A stretch of DNA of 64,000 nucleotides from positions 242,331,909 through 242,395,908 of the forward strand of contig CM061064.1 in the NCBI GenBank assembly GCA_030762895.1. Direction: 5' to 3'. The stretch comes from Sophora flavescens. Taxonomy: Eukaryota; Streptophyta; Magnoliopsida; Fabales; Fabaceae. Shown here piece by piece: positions 12,001 to 25,700 of this stretch. The notes under the pieces are model-generated. The model had not been told where the DNA came from. It saw nothing but the letters and a program-made list of their open reading frames with translations, and made no database searches. The translations under genes and the position numbers were made by a program. Position 1 is the first letter of the stretch, and the number at the start of each line of letters is the position of its first letter.

Positions 12001-12720
12001 TTATAGGGTTAGGTTAGGATTAATAAGCATAAATAGCAGTTTACAACCCCACAAGCCAGAGAAAGACGGAAATTAGAAAACTTTTTCAATCATTGTTATT
12101 GCTTTTACATTATTGGGCATAATTGGGCTTAATTGCTAAACATTGTTTGTTTTCGGATTTTTCACTCATCCTGACCTTGTTGCCTTGGGCAGAGCATAAC
12201 TAGAGCTACAGATATCGGAATTTGTTGATCTTGCTGTCCCTAGAAAGATAAGGAAGAGTCCTACAATTTCTGGTTTCACAAGAATTGTCAAATTAGGCCA
12301 AAATCAAGGCTAAATTGGGTCCCGAGTTCTGCAAGCGGATCAGTGTGCAGTCCATTAGGTTCCTTCACTTAAATGGGCCTAACTTACTCATCTTAAGCCC
12401 AATTAAGGCATATGATACCTTGTTGGAAAGCTTATTTAGAGGACCTTAATTTGGTGTAGGGTTATGTCAGGATTATTAAGCATACATAGTAATTTACAGC
12501 CGCACAAGCCAGAGAGATACGGAAATTAGACAACTTTTACAATCATTGTTTTTGCTTTTACATTATTGCGCTTAATTGTTCTTAATTACTAAACATTTTT
12601 AATTTTCGGATTTTTCACTCATCCTGACCTTGTGGCCTTGCGCAGATCATAACTAGAGCTACACATATCGGATTTTGGTGATCTTGCTGTCTCTTGAAAG
12701 ATAAGGAAGAGACCTACAAT
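9100..12720. repeat. Higher-order repeat of 4 monomers (1814 bp), two near-identical copies
   Basis: A distinctive monomer variant ('GAATTCCCTAGTGCGGATTA', 'GGGCACCGTCC') at 9151 recurs at 10965, 1814 bp later. The following variants also repeat in the same order: 'GGTTTACGTCAAGATTATTA', 'AATTTAGTCCTAAATC', 'GCAGTCGAGGATG'. A third start of the unit appears near 12664. Similarity between the two copies is far higher than between adjacent monomers, indicating recent segmental tandem duplication. Confidence 0.88.
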
Positions 12721-15700
12721 TTCAGGTTTCACAATAATTGTCAAATTAGGCCAAAATCAAGGCTAAATTGGGTCCCGAATTCTCTAGCGCGGATCGGGGA
12801 CACACCCATGATGTTCCTTCACTTAAATGGGCCTAACTTACTCGATCTTAAGCCCAATTAAGACATATGATACCTTGTTGGAAAGCTTATTCAGAGGCCC
12901 TTAATTTGGTCTGGGGTTTGGTCAGGATTAATAAGTATAAATAGCAGTTTACAGTAGCACAAGCCAGACAGAGACGGAAATTAGACAACTTTTACAATCA
13001 TTGTTTTTACTTTTACATTATTGGGGTTAATTGGGCTTAATTGGTAAACATTGTTATTTTCAGATTTTTCACTCATCCTGACCTTGTTGCCTTGTGCAGA
13101 GCATAACTAGAGCTACATATAACGGATTTTGGTGATATTGCAATCCTTAGAAAGATAAGGAAGAGACCTACAATTTCAGGATTCACAAGAATTGTCAAAT
13201 TAGGCCAAAATCAAGGCTAAATTGGGTACCGAGTTCTCTGATATAGATCAGTGCGCAGTCCACGATGTTCCTTCACTTAAATGGGCCTAACTTACTCATC
13301 TAAAGCCAAATTAAGGCATATGATACCTTGTTGGAAAGCTTATTCATAGGCCCTTAATTTGGTATAGGGTTAGGTCACGATTAATAAGCATAAATAGCAG
13401 TTTACAGCCGCACAAGCCAGAGAGAGACGGAAATTAGACAACTTTTACAATCATTGTATTTGCTTTTACATTATTGGGCTTAATTGGACTTAATTTCTAA
13501 ACATTGTTAATTTTCGGATTTTTCACTCATCCTTACCTTGTTGCCTTTCGCAGAGCATAACTAGAGCTACAGATGTCGGATTTTGTTGATCTTGTTGTCC
13601 CTAGAAAGATAAGAAGAGACCTACAATTTCAGGTTTCACAAGAATTGTCAAATTAGGCCAAAATCAAGGCTAAATTGGGTACCATGTTCTCTCAGCGTAG
13701 ATTAGTGCACACTCCACGATGTTCCTTCACTTAAATGGGCCTAACTTACTTATCTTAAGCCAAATTAAGGCATACGATACCTTGTTGGAAAGCTTATTCA
13801 GAGGCCCTTAATTTGGTATAGGGTTAGGTCAGGATTAATAAGCATAAATAGCAGTTTACAGCCGCACAAACCAGAGAGAGACGGAAATTAGACAACTTTT
13901 ACAATCATTGTATTTGCTTTTACATCATTGGGCTTAATTGGACTTAATTTCTAAACATTGTTAATTTTCGGATTTTTCACTCATCCTGACCTTGTTGCCT
14001 TTCGCAGAGCATAACTAGAGCTACAGATATCGGATTTTGGTGATCTTGTTGTCCCTATAAAGATAAGAAGGGACCTACAATTTCAGGTTTCACAAGAGTT
14101 GTCAAATTTGGCCAAAATCAAGGCTACATTGGGTCCCGAGTTCTCTGTAGCAGATCAGTGCGCAGTCCATGATGTTCCTTCACTTAAATGGGCCTAACTT
14201 ACTCATCTTAAGCCTAATTAAAGCATATGGTACCTTGTTGGAAAGCTTATTCAGAGGCCCTTAATTTGGTCTCGGGTTAGGCCAGGATTAATAAGCATAA
14301 ATAGCATTTTACTGCCGTACAAGCCATGGAGAAACTGAAATTAGACAACTTTTACAATCATTGTTTTTTGCTTATACAGTATTGGGCTTAATTGCTAAAC
14401 ATTGTTAATTTTCAGATTTTTCAGTCATCCTGACCTTGTTGCCTTGCACAAAGTATAACTTGAGCTACAAATATCGTATTTTGGTGATCTTGTTGTCCCT
14501 AGAAAGATAAGGAAGAGACCTACAATTTCTGGTTTAACAAGAATTGTCAAATTAGGCCAAAACCAAGGCTAAATTGGGTCCCGAGTTCTCTGGCACGGAT
14601 CAGTGCGCAGTCCATTATGTTCCTTCACTTAAATGGGCCTAGCTTACTCATCTTAAGCCCAATTAAGGCATATGATACCATGATGGAATGCTTATTCAGA
14701 GGTCCTTAATTTGTTCTAGGGTTAGGTCAGGATTAATAAGCATAAATAGCAGTTTACAGCCGTACAAGCCAGGGAGAAACATAAATTAGACAACTTTTAC
14801 AATCATTGTGTTTGCTTATACGGTATTGGGCTTAATTGGGCTTAATTGCTAAATATTGTTAATTTTCGGATTTTTCACTCATCCTAACCTTGTTTCCTTG
14901 CGCATAGCATAACTAGAGCTACAAATATCGGATTTTGGTGATCTTGCTGTCCCTAAAAAGATAAGGAAGAGACCTACAATTTCTGGTTTCACAAGAATTG
15001 CCAAATTAGGCAAAAGTCAAGGATAAATTGGGTCCCGAGTTCTCTGGCGTCAATCAGTACACAGTCCATGATGTTCCTTCACTTAGATGGGCCTAACTTT
15101 CTCATCTTAAGCCCAATTAAGGCATATGATACCATGTTGGAAAGCTTATTCAGAGGCCCTTAATTTTGTCTAGGGTTTAGTCAGGATTAATAAGCATAAA
15201 TGGCAGTTCACATCCGCACAAACACAATAGAGACGAAAATTAGACAACTTTTACTATCATTGTTTTTACTTTTGCATTATTGGGCTTAATTGGGGTTAAT
15301 TGCTAAACGTTATTAATTTTGGCATTTTTCACTCGTCTTGACCTTGTTGCCTTGTGCAGAGCATAACTTGAGCTACAGATATAGGATTTTGGTGATCTTG
15401 CTGTCCCTAGAAAGATAAGGAAGAGACCTACAATTTCAGTTTTTCAAGAATTGTCAAATTAGGCTGAAGTCAATGCTAAATTGGGTCCCGAGTTCTTTGG
15501 CGCGGATCACTGCGCAGTCCATTAGGTTCCTTCACTTAAATGAGCCTAACTTACTCATCTTAAGCCCAATTGAGGCATATGATACCTTGTTGGAAAGCTT
15601 ATTCGGAGGACCTTAATTTGGTCTAGGGTTACGTCAGGATTAATAAGCATAAATAGAAATTTACAGCCGCATAAGCTAGAGAGAGATGAAAATTAGACAA

Positions 15701-17609
15701 ATTTTACAATCATTGTTTTTGCTTTTGCATTATTGGGCATAATTGTTCTTAATTACTAAACATTTTTATTTTCAGATTTTTCACTCATCCTGACCTTGTT
15801 GCCTTGCCCAGAGCATAACTAGAGCTACGGATATCGGATTTTGGTGATCTTGCTGTCACTAGAAAGAAAAGGAAGAGACTTACAATTTCAGGTGTCAAAA
15901 GAATTGACAATTTACGCCAAAATCAAGGCTAAATTGGGTCCCGAGTTCTCTGGCGCCGATCAATACGCAGTCCATGATGTTCCCTCACTTAAATGGGCCT
16001 AACTTACTCATCTTAAGCCCAATTAAGACATATGATACCTTGTTGGAAAGCTTATTTAGAGGCCCTTAATTTGGTCTAGGGTGAGGTCAAGATTAATATG
16101 CATAAATAGTAGTTTATAGCCACATAAACTAGAGAGAGACGGAAGTTAGACAAGTTGTACAATCATTGTTTTTGCTTTTACATTATTGTGCTTAATTGCT
16201 AAACGTTGTTAATTTTCGGATTTTTCACTCATCCGGACCATGTTGCCTTGTGTAGAGCATAACTTGAACAATAGATATCGGTGTTTGGTGATCTTGCTGT
16301 CCCTAGAATGATAAGGAAGAGACCCACAATTTCAGGTTTCACAAGAATTGGCAAATTAGGCCAAAATCAAGGCTAAATTAGGTCCCGAGTTCCCTGGCTC
16401 GGATCAGTGCGCATCCATTAGGTTCCTTCAATTAAATGGGCCTAACTTACTCATCTTATGCCCAATTAATGCATATGATACCTTGTTGGAAGGCTTATTC
16501 AGAGACCCTTAATTTGGTCTAGGGTCAGGTCAGCTTTAATATGCATAAGTAGTAGTTTATAGCAGCACAAACTAGAGAGAGACGGAAATTAGACAAGTTT
16601 TAGAATCATTGTTTTTGCTTTTACATTGTTGGGCTTAAATGCTAAACGTTATTAATTTTGGGATTTTTCACTCATCCTGACCTTGTTTCCTTGCGTAGAG
16701 CAAAACTAGAGGTACAGATATCGGATTTTAGTGATCCTGTTGTCCCTAGGAAGATAAGGACGAGACCTACAATTTCAGCTACATAAGAATTGTCAATTTA
16801 GGCCAATATCAAGGCTAAATTGGGTCCCGAGTTCTCTGGTGTGGGATCAAGATACGAGTCCATGATGTTCCTTCACTTAAATGGACCTAACTTACTCATC
16901 TTAAGCCCAATTAAGGCATATGATACCTTGTTGGAAGGCTTATTCAGAGGCCCTTAATTTGGTCTAGGGTTAGGTCAGGATTAATAAGCATAAATGGCAG
17001 TTTACAGCCGCACAAGCCATAGATAGACGAAAATTAGACAACTTTTACAATCATTAATTTTGCTTTTACATTATTGGGCTTAATTGCTAAACATTGTTAA
17101 TTTTCGGATTTTTCACTCATCCTGACCTTGTTGCCTTGCGCAGAGCATAACTAGAGCTACAGATATAGGATTTTGTTGATCTTGCTGTCCCTAGTAAGAT
17201 ACGGAAGAGACCTACAATTTTAGGTAACACCAGAATTGCAATATTAGGCCAAAATCAAGGCTAAATTGGGTCCCGAGATCTCTGGCGCGGATAAATGCGC
17301 AGTCCATGATGTTCCTTCACTTAAATGTGCCTAACTTACTCATCTTAAGCCCAATTAAGGAATATGATACCTTGTTGAAAAGCTTATTCAGAAGCCCTTA
17401 ATTTGGTCTAGGGTTGGGTCAGGATTAATGAGCATAAATAGCAGTTTATAGCCGCACAAGACAGAGAGAAACGGAAATTTGACAACTCTTACGATCATTG
17501 ATTTTGCTATTATATTATTGGACTTAATTGGGCTTAATTGCTAAACATTGTTAATTTTGGATTTTTCACTCATCCTGACCTTGTTGCCTTGCGCAAAGCA
17601 TAACTAGAG

Positions 17610-17610
<1 letters not shown>

Positions 17611-17641
<31 letters not shown>
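17611..17641. repeat. (TA)n microsatellite inside a satellite monomer
   Basis: About 15 TA units replace the usual 'CTACAGATATCGG' segment of the monomer. It probably expanded from the local TATA/ATAT core and is seen in this one monomer only. Confidence 0.95.
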
Positions 17642-17643
<2 letters not shown>

Positions 17644-20600
17644 GATTTTGGTGATCTTGCCGTCCCTAGAAAGATAAGGAAGAGACATACAATTTCAGGT
17701 TTCAAAAGAATTGTCAAATTAGTCCAAAATCAAGGCTAAATTAGGTCCCGAGTTCTCTGGCGCGGATCAGTGAGCAGTCCATGATGTTCTTTCTCTTAAA
17801 TGGGCCTATCTTACTCATCTTAAGCCCAATTAAGGCATATGATACCTTGTTGGAAAGCTTATTCAGATGCCCTTAATTAAGTATAGGGTTAGGTCAGGAT
17901 TAATAAGCATAAATAGCAGTTTACAGCCGTACAATCCATAGAGAGACAAAAATTAGACAACTTTTACAATCATTGTTTTTGATTTTACATTATTGGGCTT
18001 AATTGCGGGTAATTGCTAAACATTGTTAATTTTCAGATTTTTCACTCATCCTCACCTTGTTACCTTGCGCAGAGCATAACGAGAGCTACGAGATATCGAT
18101 TTTGGTGATCTTGCTGTCCCTAGAAAGATATGGAAGAGACCTACAATTTCAGGTTTCAAAAGAATTGTCAAAATATTCCAAAAACATGGCTAAATTGGGT
18201 CCCGAGTTCTCGACGCGGATCGGTGAGCGATCCAAGATGTTCCTTCACTTAAATGGGCCTAACTTACTCTTCTTAAACCCAATTAAGGCATATGATACCT
18301 TGTTGGAAAGCTTATTCAGAGGCCCTTATTTTGGTATAGGGTTACTTCAGGAAAAATAAGCATAAATAGCAGTTTACAGCCGCACAAGCCATAGAGAGAC
18401 GTAAATTAGACAACTTTTGCAATCATTGTTTTTGATTTTACATTATTGGCCTTTGGCAGAGCATAACTAGAGCTACAGATATCGGATTTTGATGATCTCA
18501 CTGTCCCTAGCAAGATAAGGAAGAGACCTACAATTTCAGGTCTGACAACAATTGTCAAATTAGGCCAAAATCAAGGCTTAATTGGGCCCCGAGTTCTCTG
18601 GTGCGGATCAGTATGCAGTCCATGATGTTCCTTCACTTAAATGGACCTAACTTACTCATCTTAAGCCCAATTAAGGCATATGATACCTTGTTGGAAGGCT
18701 TATTCAGAGGCCCATAATTTGGTCTAGGGTTTAGTCAGGATTAATAAGCATAAATGGCAGTTTACAGCCGCACAAGCCATAGATAAACGAAAATTAGACA
18801 ACTTTTACAATCATTATTTTTTCTTTTACATTAATGGGCTTAATTGGGCTTAATTGCTAAACATTGTTAATTTTTGGATTTTTCACTCATCCTGACCTTG
18901 TTGCCTTGCGCAGAGCACAACTAGAGTTACAAATATCGGATTTTGGTGATCTTGTTGTCCCTAGTAAGATACGGAAGAGACCTACAATTTCAGATATCAC
19001 AAGAACTCTCAAATGAGGCCAAAATCAAGGCTAAATTGGGTCCCGAGTTCTCTAGCATGGATCAGTGCGCAGTCCATGATGTTCCTTCACTTAAATGGGC
19101 CTAACTTACTCGTCTTAAGCCCAATTAAGGCATATGATACCATGTTGGAAAGCTTATTCAGAGGCCTTTAATTTGGTATAGGTTTAGGTCAGGATTATTT
19201 AGCACAAATAGCAGTTTACAGCCGCTCAAGCTAGAGAGAGACCAAAATTAGATAACTTTTACAATCATTGTTTTCACATTTACATTATTGGGCTAAATTG
19301 GGCTTAATTGCTAAACATTGTTAATTTTCGGATTTTTCACTCATCCTGACCTTGTTGCCTTGCGCAGAGCATAACTAGAGCTACAGATATAGGATTTTGT
19401 TGATCTTGCTGTCCCTAGTAAGATACGGAAGAGACCTACAATTTTAGGTATCACAAGAATTGTAAAATTAGGCCAAAATCATGGCTAAATTGGGTCCCGA
19501 GTTTTCTGGCGCGGATCAGTGCGCAGTCCATGATGTTCCTTCACTTAAATGGGCCTAACTTACTCATCTTAAGCCCAATTAAGGCATATGATACCTAGTT
19601 GGAAAGCTTATTCAGATTCCCATAATTTAGTATAGGGTTAGCTCGGGATTAATAATCATAAATAGCAGTATACAGCCGTGGCCAGAGAAATGGAAATCTG
19701 ACAACTCTTACAATCATTGATTTTGCTTTTAAATTATTGGGCTTAATTGGGCTTAATTCCTAAACATTGTTAATTTTGGATTTTTCACTCATCCTGACCT
19801 TGTTGCCTTGCGCAGAGCATAACTAGAGCTACAGATATCTGATTTTGGTGATCTTGCTTTCCCTAGAAAGATAAGGAAGAGACCTACAATTTCAGGTTTC
19901 AAAAGAATTGTCAAATTAGTCCAAAATCAAGGCTAAATTGGGTCCCGAGTTCATTGCGCGGATCGGTGCATAGTCCATTATGTTCCTTCACTTAAATGAG
20001 CCTAACTTACTCATCTTAAGCGGAATTAAGGCATATGATACCTTGTTGGAAAGCTTATTCAGATGCCCTTAATTTAGTATAGGGTTGGGTCAAGATTAAT
20101 AAGGATAAATAGTAGTTTACAGCCGCACAAGCCGAGAGAGACAAAAATTAGACAACTTTTAAAATAATTGTTTTTGATTTTAAATTATTGTGCTTAATTG
20201 GGCTTAATTGCTAAACATTGTTAATTTTCGGATTTTTCACTCATCCCGACCTTATTGCCTTGCGCGAGAACATAACTAGAGCTACGGATATCTGATTTTG
20301 GTGATCTTGCTTTGTCCCTAGAAAGATAAGGAAGAGACCTACAATTTCAGGTTTCAAAAGAATTGTCAAGTTAGTCCTAAATCAAGGCTAAATTGCGTCC
20401 CGAGTTCTCCGGACGTGGATCGGTGTGCAGTCAATGATTTTCCTTCACTTAAATGGGCCTAACTTACTCATCGTAAGCCCAATTAAGGCATATGATACCT
20501 TCTTGAAAATCTTATTCAGAGGCCCTTAATTTGTTCTAGGGTTAGGTCGGTATTAATAAGCATAAACAGCAGTTTACAGCCCCACAAGCCAGAGACAGAC

Positions 20601-21423
20601 GGAAATTAGAAATCTTTTACAATCATTGTTTTTGGTTTTACATTATTGGGCTTAATTGGGCTTAATTGCTAAACATTGTTAACTGTCGGATTTTTCACTC
20701 ATCCTGACCTTGTTGCCTTGTACAGAGCATAACTAAAGCAACAATTATCGGATTTTGGTGATCTTACTGTCCCTTGCAAGATAAGGAAGAGACCTACAAT
20801 TTCAGGTTTCACAAGAATTGTCAAATTAGGCCAAAATCAAGGATAAATTGGGTCTCGAGTTCTCTGGCGTGGATCAGTGCACAGTCCATGATGTTCCTTT
20901 ACTTAAATGGGCCTAACTTACTCATCATAAGCCCAATTATGGCATATGATACCCTGTTGTAAAGCTTATTCCGAGGCCCTTAATTTGGTATAGGGTTAGG
21001 GCATGATTAATAAGCATAAATAGTAGTTTACAGTCGCACAAGCCAGAGAGAGACGGAAATTAGACAACTTTTACAATCATTGTTTTCACTTTTACATTAT
21101 TGGGATTAATTGGGCTTAATTGCTAAACATTGTTAATTTTCGGAATTTTCACTCATCTTGGCTTTGTTTCCTTTCGAGAAGTATTACTAGAGCTACATAT
21201 ATTGGATTTTGGAGATCTTGTTGTCCCTAGAAAGATAAGGAAGAGACCTACAATTTCAGGTTTCACAAGAAATGTCAAATTAGGCCAAAATCAAGGCTAA
21301 ATTGGGTCCCGAGTTCTTTGGCGCGGATCAGTGCGTAGTCCATTATGTTCCTTCACTTAAATGGGCCTAACTTACTCATCTTAAGCCCAATTAAGGCATA
21401 TGATACCTTGTTGGAAAGATTTT

Positions 21424-22732
21424 TGATGAGCCTCTGTTTGACTGGTTTTATAACTAGTAAAGACCTTGGCTTTGTGCTTATTTTATATCATTTTCACCCA
21501 AATTAGACTTGATTGTCCTTAAGTAGCATTTTGAGTCTATAAAGTATTTTTAGGTTAATTTAGTTGATTTAGAGTTAAATAAAATACTTATTCTATTTTC
21601 TGTTTTCAGGTAAATAAAGAGGAATAATTCTGGAGTTTCTCGCCCCGCGAGAAGGATGTTCGCCTCGCGAACCAGAAGGTGACTATTCCAGAAATTGCCA
21701 ACCATTCTGTCTCGCCCCACGGAGACTTGATTCGCCCCGCGAGCCTGGAAGTCAGAAAGCATCACGGTTTACCCGTGTGAAAGGTCACGGGCGTTACAGT
21801 TTGGAATTTGAAGAGTTCGCCTCGCGAATCCAATCCTCGCCTCGCGAGAGAGAAACCCAGAAGTCATGACCTTTCCATTCCTCGCCACGTGAGTCGTGCT
21901 TCGCCTCGCGAGAATACCAAAAGTTGAAGATTCGCCTCGCGAGTCATCATTCGCCTCGCGAGTCAGCGTAGTCCAGAAGTAGTATATAAACCTGTCTTAG
22001 GCAGAACTGAATAGTAAGTCAGAGTTAGCCAGTTTTGGCTAGTTTCTGAGCTAGTTTTTAGAGTAGTTAGTCTTTTGTTTTCTCTTTAGTTTATTGTCTG
22101 CTTTTGTAATGGAGAGCTAGTCTCCTTGATTAATCTACTGGGATTGGTTGCAATTACGCTTGAGGTTCTGGATTTCCTATTTGAAATGCTATTCCTTTTC
22201 AGTACTGTTCTATATGTTTCTGTTTGCTTAATTCAGATATGTATAGGATTAGTATTGATTTATTTCGATGATTGTATGTTCCTATATATAATCGCGTTTG
22301 CTTAATTCGCGTGTGTTCAATCATGTTCGCTTAGTTCATGAGTGCTTCACCCCGTTTGCTTAATTCGGGAATAGGAATATATGTCTCGTAGTATTGATTT
22401 CGCTTGTAAATTGATGCTACAATCGGAAAGGGTTTAGAATCTGCTTAGGGCTTGGATTTGCATGAACCAATGATAGTGGGAAACCGAGAACAGTAGGTTA
22501 ATCGCCTTTAGTTTATTTGCTATTATCTTTAACTGCTTTGTTTTCTTACTCTATTTTCATTTTGTTTTCTTTATTTTATCTCAATCCAAAACCCCCAAAA
22601 CTAACTTTTAATTTTCTGTTAATAATAACAACGCCTAAGAGTCCTTGAGAGACGACATCCGAGTTGTCGCTTCCCTATCTACATTATTTTGTAAACGCTC
22701 GTTCATTTTGGCGCGTGGCGACAGCGCGGTTA
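21424..22732 (+). mobile_element. Solo LTR, Athila-like family A, inserted in satellite
   Basis: A 1309-bp sequence opening TGATGAGCCTCTG and closing GCGCGGTTA is flanked by ATTTT (21419-21423) and ATTAT (22733-22737), a 5-bp target duplication with one mismatch. Neither PBS nor PPT follows, and satellite resumes in register on both sides, so it is a solo LTR. It has the same length and parts as the LTR at 1223-2531: CGCG motif array 21638-21963, TATATAAA 21983-21990, then R-U5. The closing TTA instead of CCA is a terminal mutation. The original uninterrupted satellite sequence is represented in the sister repeat near 24980-25000. Confidence 0.9.
21638..21990 (+). promoter_or_regulatory. U3 array of TCGCCTCGCGA motifs and TATA box (solo LTR A)
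   Basis: About ten variants of (C/T)TCGCC(T/C)CGCGA(G/A) lie between 21638 and 21963, mostly with intact CGCG palindromes. The array also includes a dyad region near 21758-21798 ('CATCACGG...CCGTG', 'GGTCACGG'). TATATAAA follows at 21983-21990, only about 20 bp after the last motif. Position and conservation suggest an LTR enhancer; the binding factor is unknown. Confidence 0.6.
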
Positions 22733-25700
22733 ATTATTCAGATTCCCTTAATTTAGTATAGGGTTAAGTCGGGATTAATAAGCATAAATATCAGTATACA
22801 GCCGCACAAGCCAGAGAGAAATGGAAATTAGACAACTTTTACAATCATTGATTTTGCTTTTACATTATTGGGCGTAATTGCTAAACATTGTTAATTTTTG
22901 GATTTTTCACTCATCCTGACATTGTTGCCTTGCGCAGAGCATAACTAGAGCTACAGATATCTGATTTTGGTGATCTTGTTGTCCTTAGAAAGATAAGGAA
23001 GAGACCTACAATTTCAGGTTTCAAAAGAATTGTCAAATTAGTCCTAAATCAAGGCTAAATTGGGTCCCGAGTTGTCTGACGTGGATCAGTGAGCAGTCCA
23101 TGATGTTCCTTCACTTAAATGGGCCTAACTTACTCATCGTAAGCCCAATTAAGGCATATGATACCTTCTTGGAAATCTTATTCAAAGGCCCTTAATTTGT
23201 TCTAGGGTTAGCTCAGGATTAATAAGCATAAATAGCAGTTTATAGCCCCACAAGCCAGAGACAGAAGGAAATTAAAAACTTTAACAATCATTGTTATTGC
23301 TTTTACATTATTGGGCTTAATTGTTAAACATTGTTAATGTTCGGATTTTTCACTCATCCTACCTTGTTGCCTTGGGCAGAGCATAACTAGAGCTACATAT
23401 ATCGGATTTTCGTGATATTGTTGTCCCTAGAAAGATAAGGAAGATACCTACAATTTCAGGTTTCACAAGAATTGACAAATTAGTCAAAGACAAGGCTAAA
23501 TGGGGTCCCGACTTCTCTGGCACGGATCAGTGCTTAGTCCATGATTTTCCTTCACTTAAATGGGCCTAACTTACTCATCTTAAGCAGAATTAAGGCATAT
23601 GATACCTTGTTGGAAAGCTTATTCAGATGCCCTTAATTTAGTATAGGGTTAGGTCAAGATTAATAAGGATAAATAGTAGTTTACAGCCGCACAAGCCAGA
23701 GAGACACGAAAATTAGATAACTTTTACAATCATTGATTTTGATTTTATATTATTGGGCTTAAATGGGCTTAATTGATAAACATTGTTAATTTTCGGATTT
23801 TTCACTCATCCTGACCTTGTTGCCTTGGGCAGAACATAACTAGAGCTACAGATATTTGATTTTTGTGATCTTGTTGTCCCTAGAAAGATAAGGAAGAGAC
23901 CTACAATTTCAGGTTTCAAAAGAATTGTCAAGTTAGTCCTAAATCAAGGCTAAATTGCGTCCCGAGTTCTCTGACGTGGATCAGTGAGCAGTCCATGATT
24001 TTCCTTCACTTAAATGGGCCTAACTTACTCATCGTAAGCCCAATTATGGCATATGATACCTTCTTGAAAATCTTATTCAGAGGCCCTTAATTTGTTCTAG
24101 GGTTAGGTCAGTATTAATAAGCATAAATAGCAGTTTACAGCCCCACAAGCCAGAGACAGACGGAAATTAGAAATCTTTTACAATCATTGTTTTTGCTTTT
24201 ACATTATTGGGCTTTATTGGGCTTAATTGCTAAACATTATTAACTTTCGGATTTTTCACTCATCCTGACCTTGTTGCCTTATACAGAGCATAACTAGAGC
24301 AACAGATATCGGATTTTGGTGATCTTACTGTCCCTTGCAAGATAAGGAAGAGACCTACAATTTCAGGTTTCACAAGAATTGTCAAATTAGGCCAAAATCA
24401 AGGATAAATTGGGTCTCGAGTTCTCTGGCGTGGATCAGTGCGCAGTCCATGATGTTCCTTCACTTAAATGGGCCTAACTTACTCATCATAAGCCCAATTA
24501 TGGCATATGATACCCTGTTGTAAAGCTTATTCCGGGGCCCTTTATTTGGTATAGGGTTAGGGCAGGATTAACAAGCATAAATAGCAGTTTACAGCCGCAC
24601 AAACCAGAGAGAGACAGAAATTAGACAACTTTTACAATCATTGTTTTCACTTTTACATTATTGGGCTTAATTGGGCTTAATTGCTAAACATTGTTAATTT
24701 TCGGAATTTTCACTCATCTTGACTTTGTTGCCTTGCGGAGAGTATTACTAGAGCTATATATATTGGATTTTGGAGATCTTGTTGTCTCTAGAAAGATAAG
24801 GAAGAGACCTAAAATTTCAGGTTTCACAAGAAATGTCAAATTAGGCCAAAATCAAGGCTAAATTGGGTCCCGAGTTCTCTGGCGCGGATCAGTGCGCAGT
24901 CCATTATGTTCCTTCACTTAAATGGGCTTAACTTACTCATCTTAAGCCCAATTATGGCATATGATACCTTGTTGGAAAGATTATTCAGATTCCCTTAACT
25001 TAGTATAGGGTTAGGTCGGGATTAATAAGCATAAATATCAGTATACAGCCGCACAAGCCAGAGAGAAATGGAAATTAGACAACTTTTACAATCATTGATT
25101 TTGCTTTTACATTATTGGGCGTAATTGTCAAATTAGTCCTAAATCAAGGCTAAATTGGGTCCCGAGTTGTCTGACGCGGATCAGTGAGTAGTCCATGATG
25201 TTCCTTCACTTAAATGGGCCTAACTTACTCATCGTAAGCCCAATTAAGGCATATGATACCTTCTTGGAAATCTTATTCAGAGGCCCTTAATTTGTTCTAG
25301 GGTTAGGTCAGGATTAATAAGCATAAATAGCAGTTTACAGCCCCACAAGCCACGTATGCGTTTAAAATTAGAAAACTTTTACAATCATTGTTATTGCTTT
25401 TACATTATTGGGCTTAATTGGGCTTAATTGTTAAACATTGTTAATGTTCAGATTTTTCACTCATCCTACCTTGTTGCCTTGGGCAGAGCATAACTAGAGC
25501 TACAGATATCGGATTTTCGTGATCTTGCTGTCCCTAGAAAGATAAGGAAGAGACCTACAATTTCAGGTTTCACAAGAATTGTCAAATTAGTCAAAGACAA
25601 GGCTAAATGGGGTCCCGACTTCTCTGGCACGGATCAGTGCGTAGTCCATGATTTTCCTTCACATAAATGGGCCTAACTTACTCATCTTAAGCCCAATTAA

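Larger units (their letters stand above)
4894..21423. repeat. Satellite array, ~450-bp monomer, block 1
   Basis: Tandem head-to-tail monomers of about 449-452 bp. For example, the landmark 'TTTTTCACTCATCCTGACC' or a close variant recurs near 5030, 5480, 5935, 6388, 6840 and 7290. About 36 copies by length. Conserved segments are 'AAGATAAGGAAGAGACCTAC', 'CACTTAAATGGGCCTAACTT', 'GATACCTTGTTGGAAAGCTT' and 'GACAACTTTTACAATCATTG'. The most variable segment is the 'CTCTGGCGCGGATCAGTGCG' region. Monomers differ by substitutions and small indels and have no coding constraint; 60-100 codon open frames recur only because monomers repeat. Such length and organisation fit a centromeric or pericentromeric satellite. 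Confidence 0.95.

Noticed and set aside
5557..24523. Recurrent 62-100 codon open frames in the satellite (for example 5557-5766, 6464-6673, 18057-18359, 20774-20962, 24335-24523) with similar peptides
   Set aside because: They recur because the same part of each monomer stays open by chance. Most monomers break the frame, and there is no conserved start context or domain.
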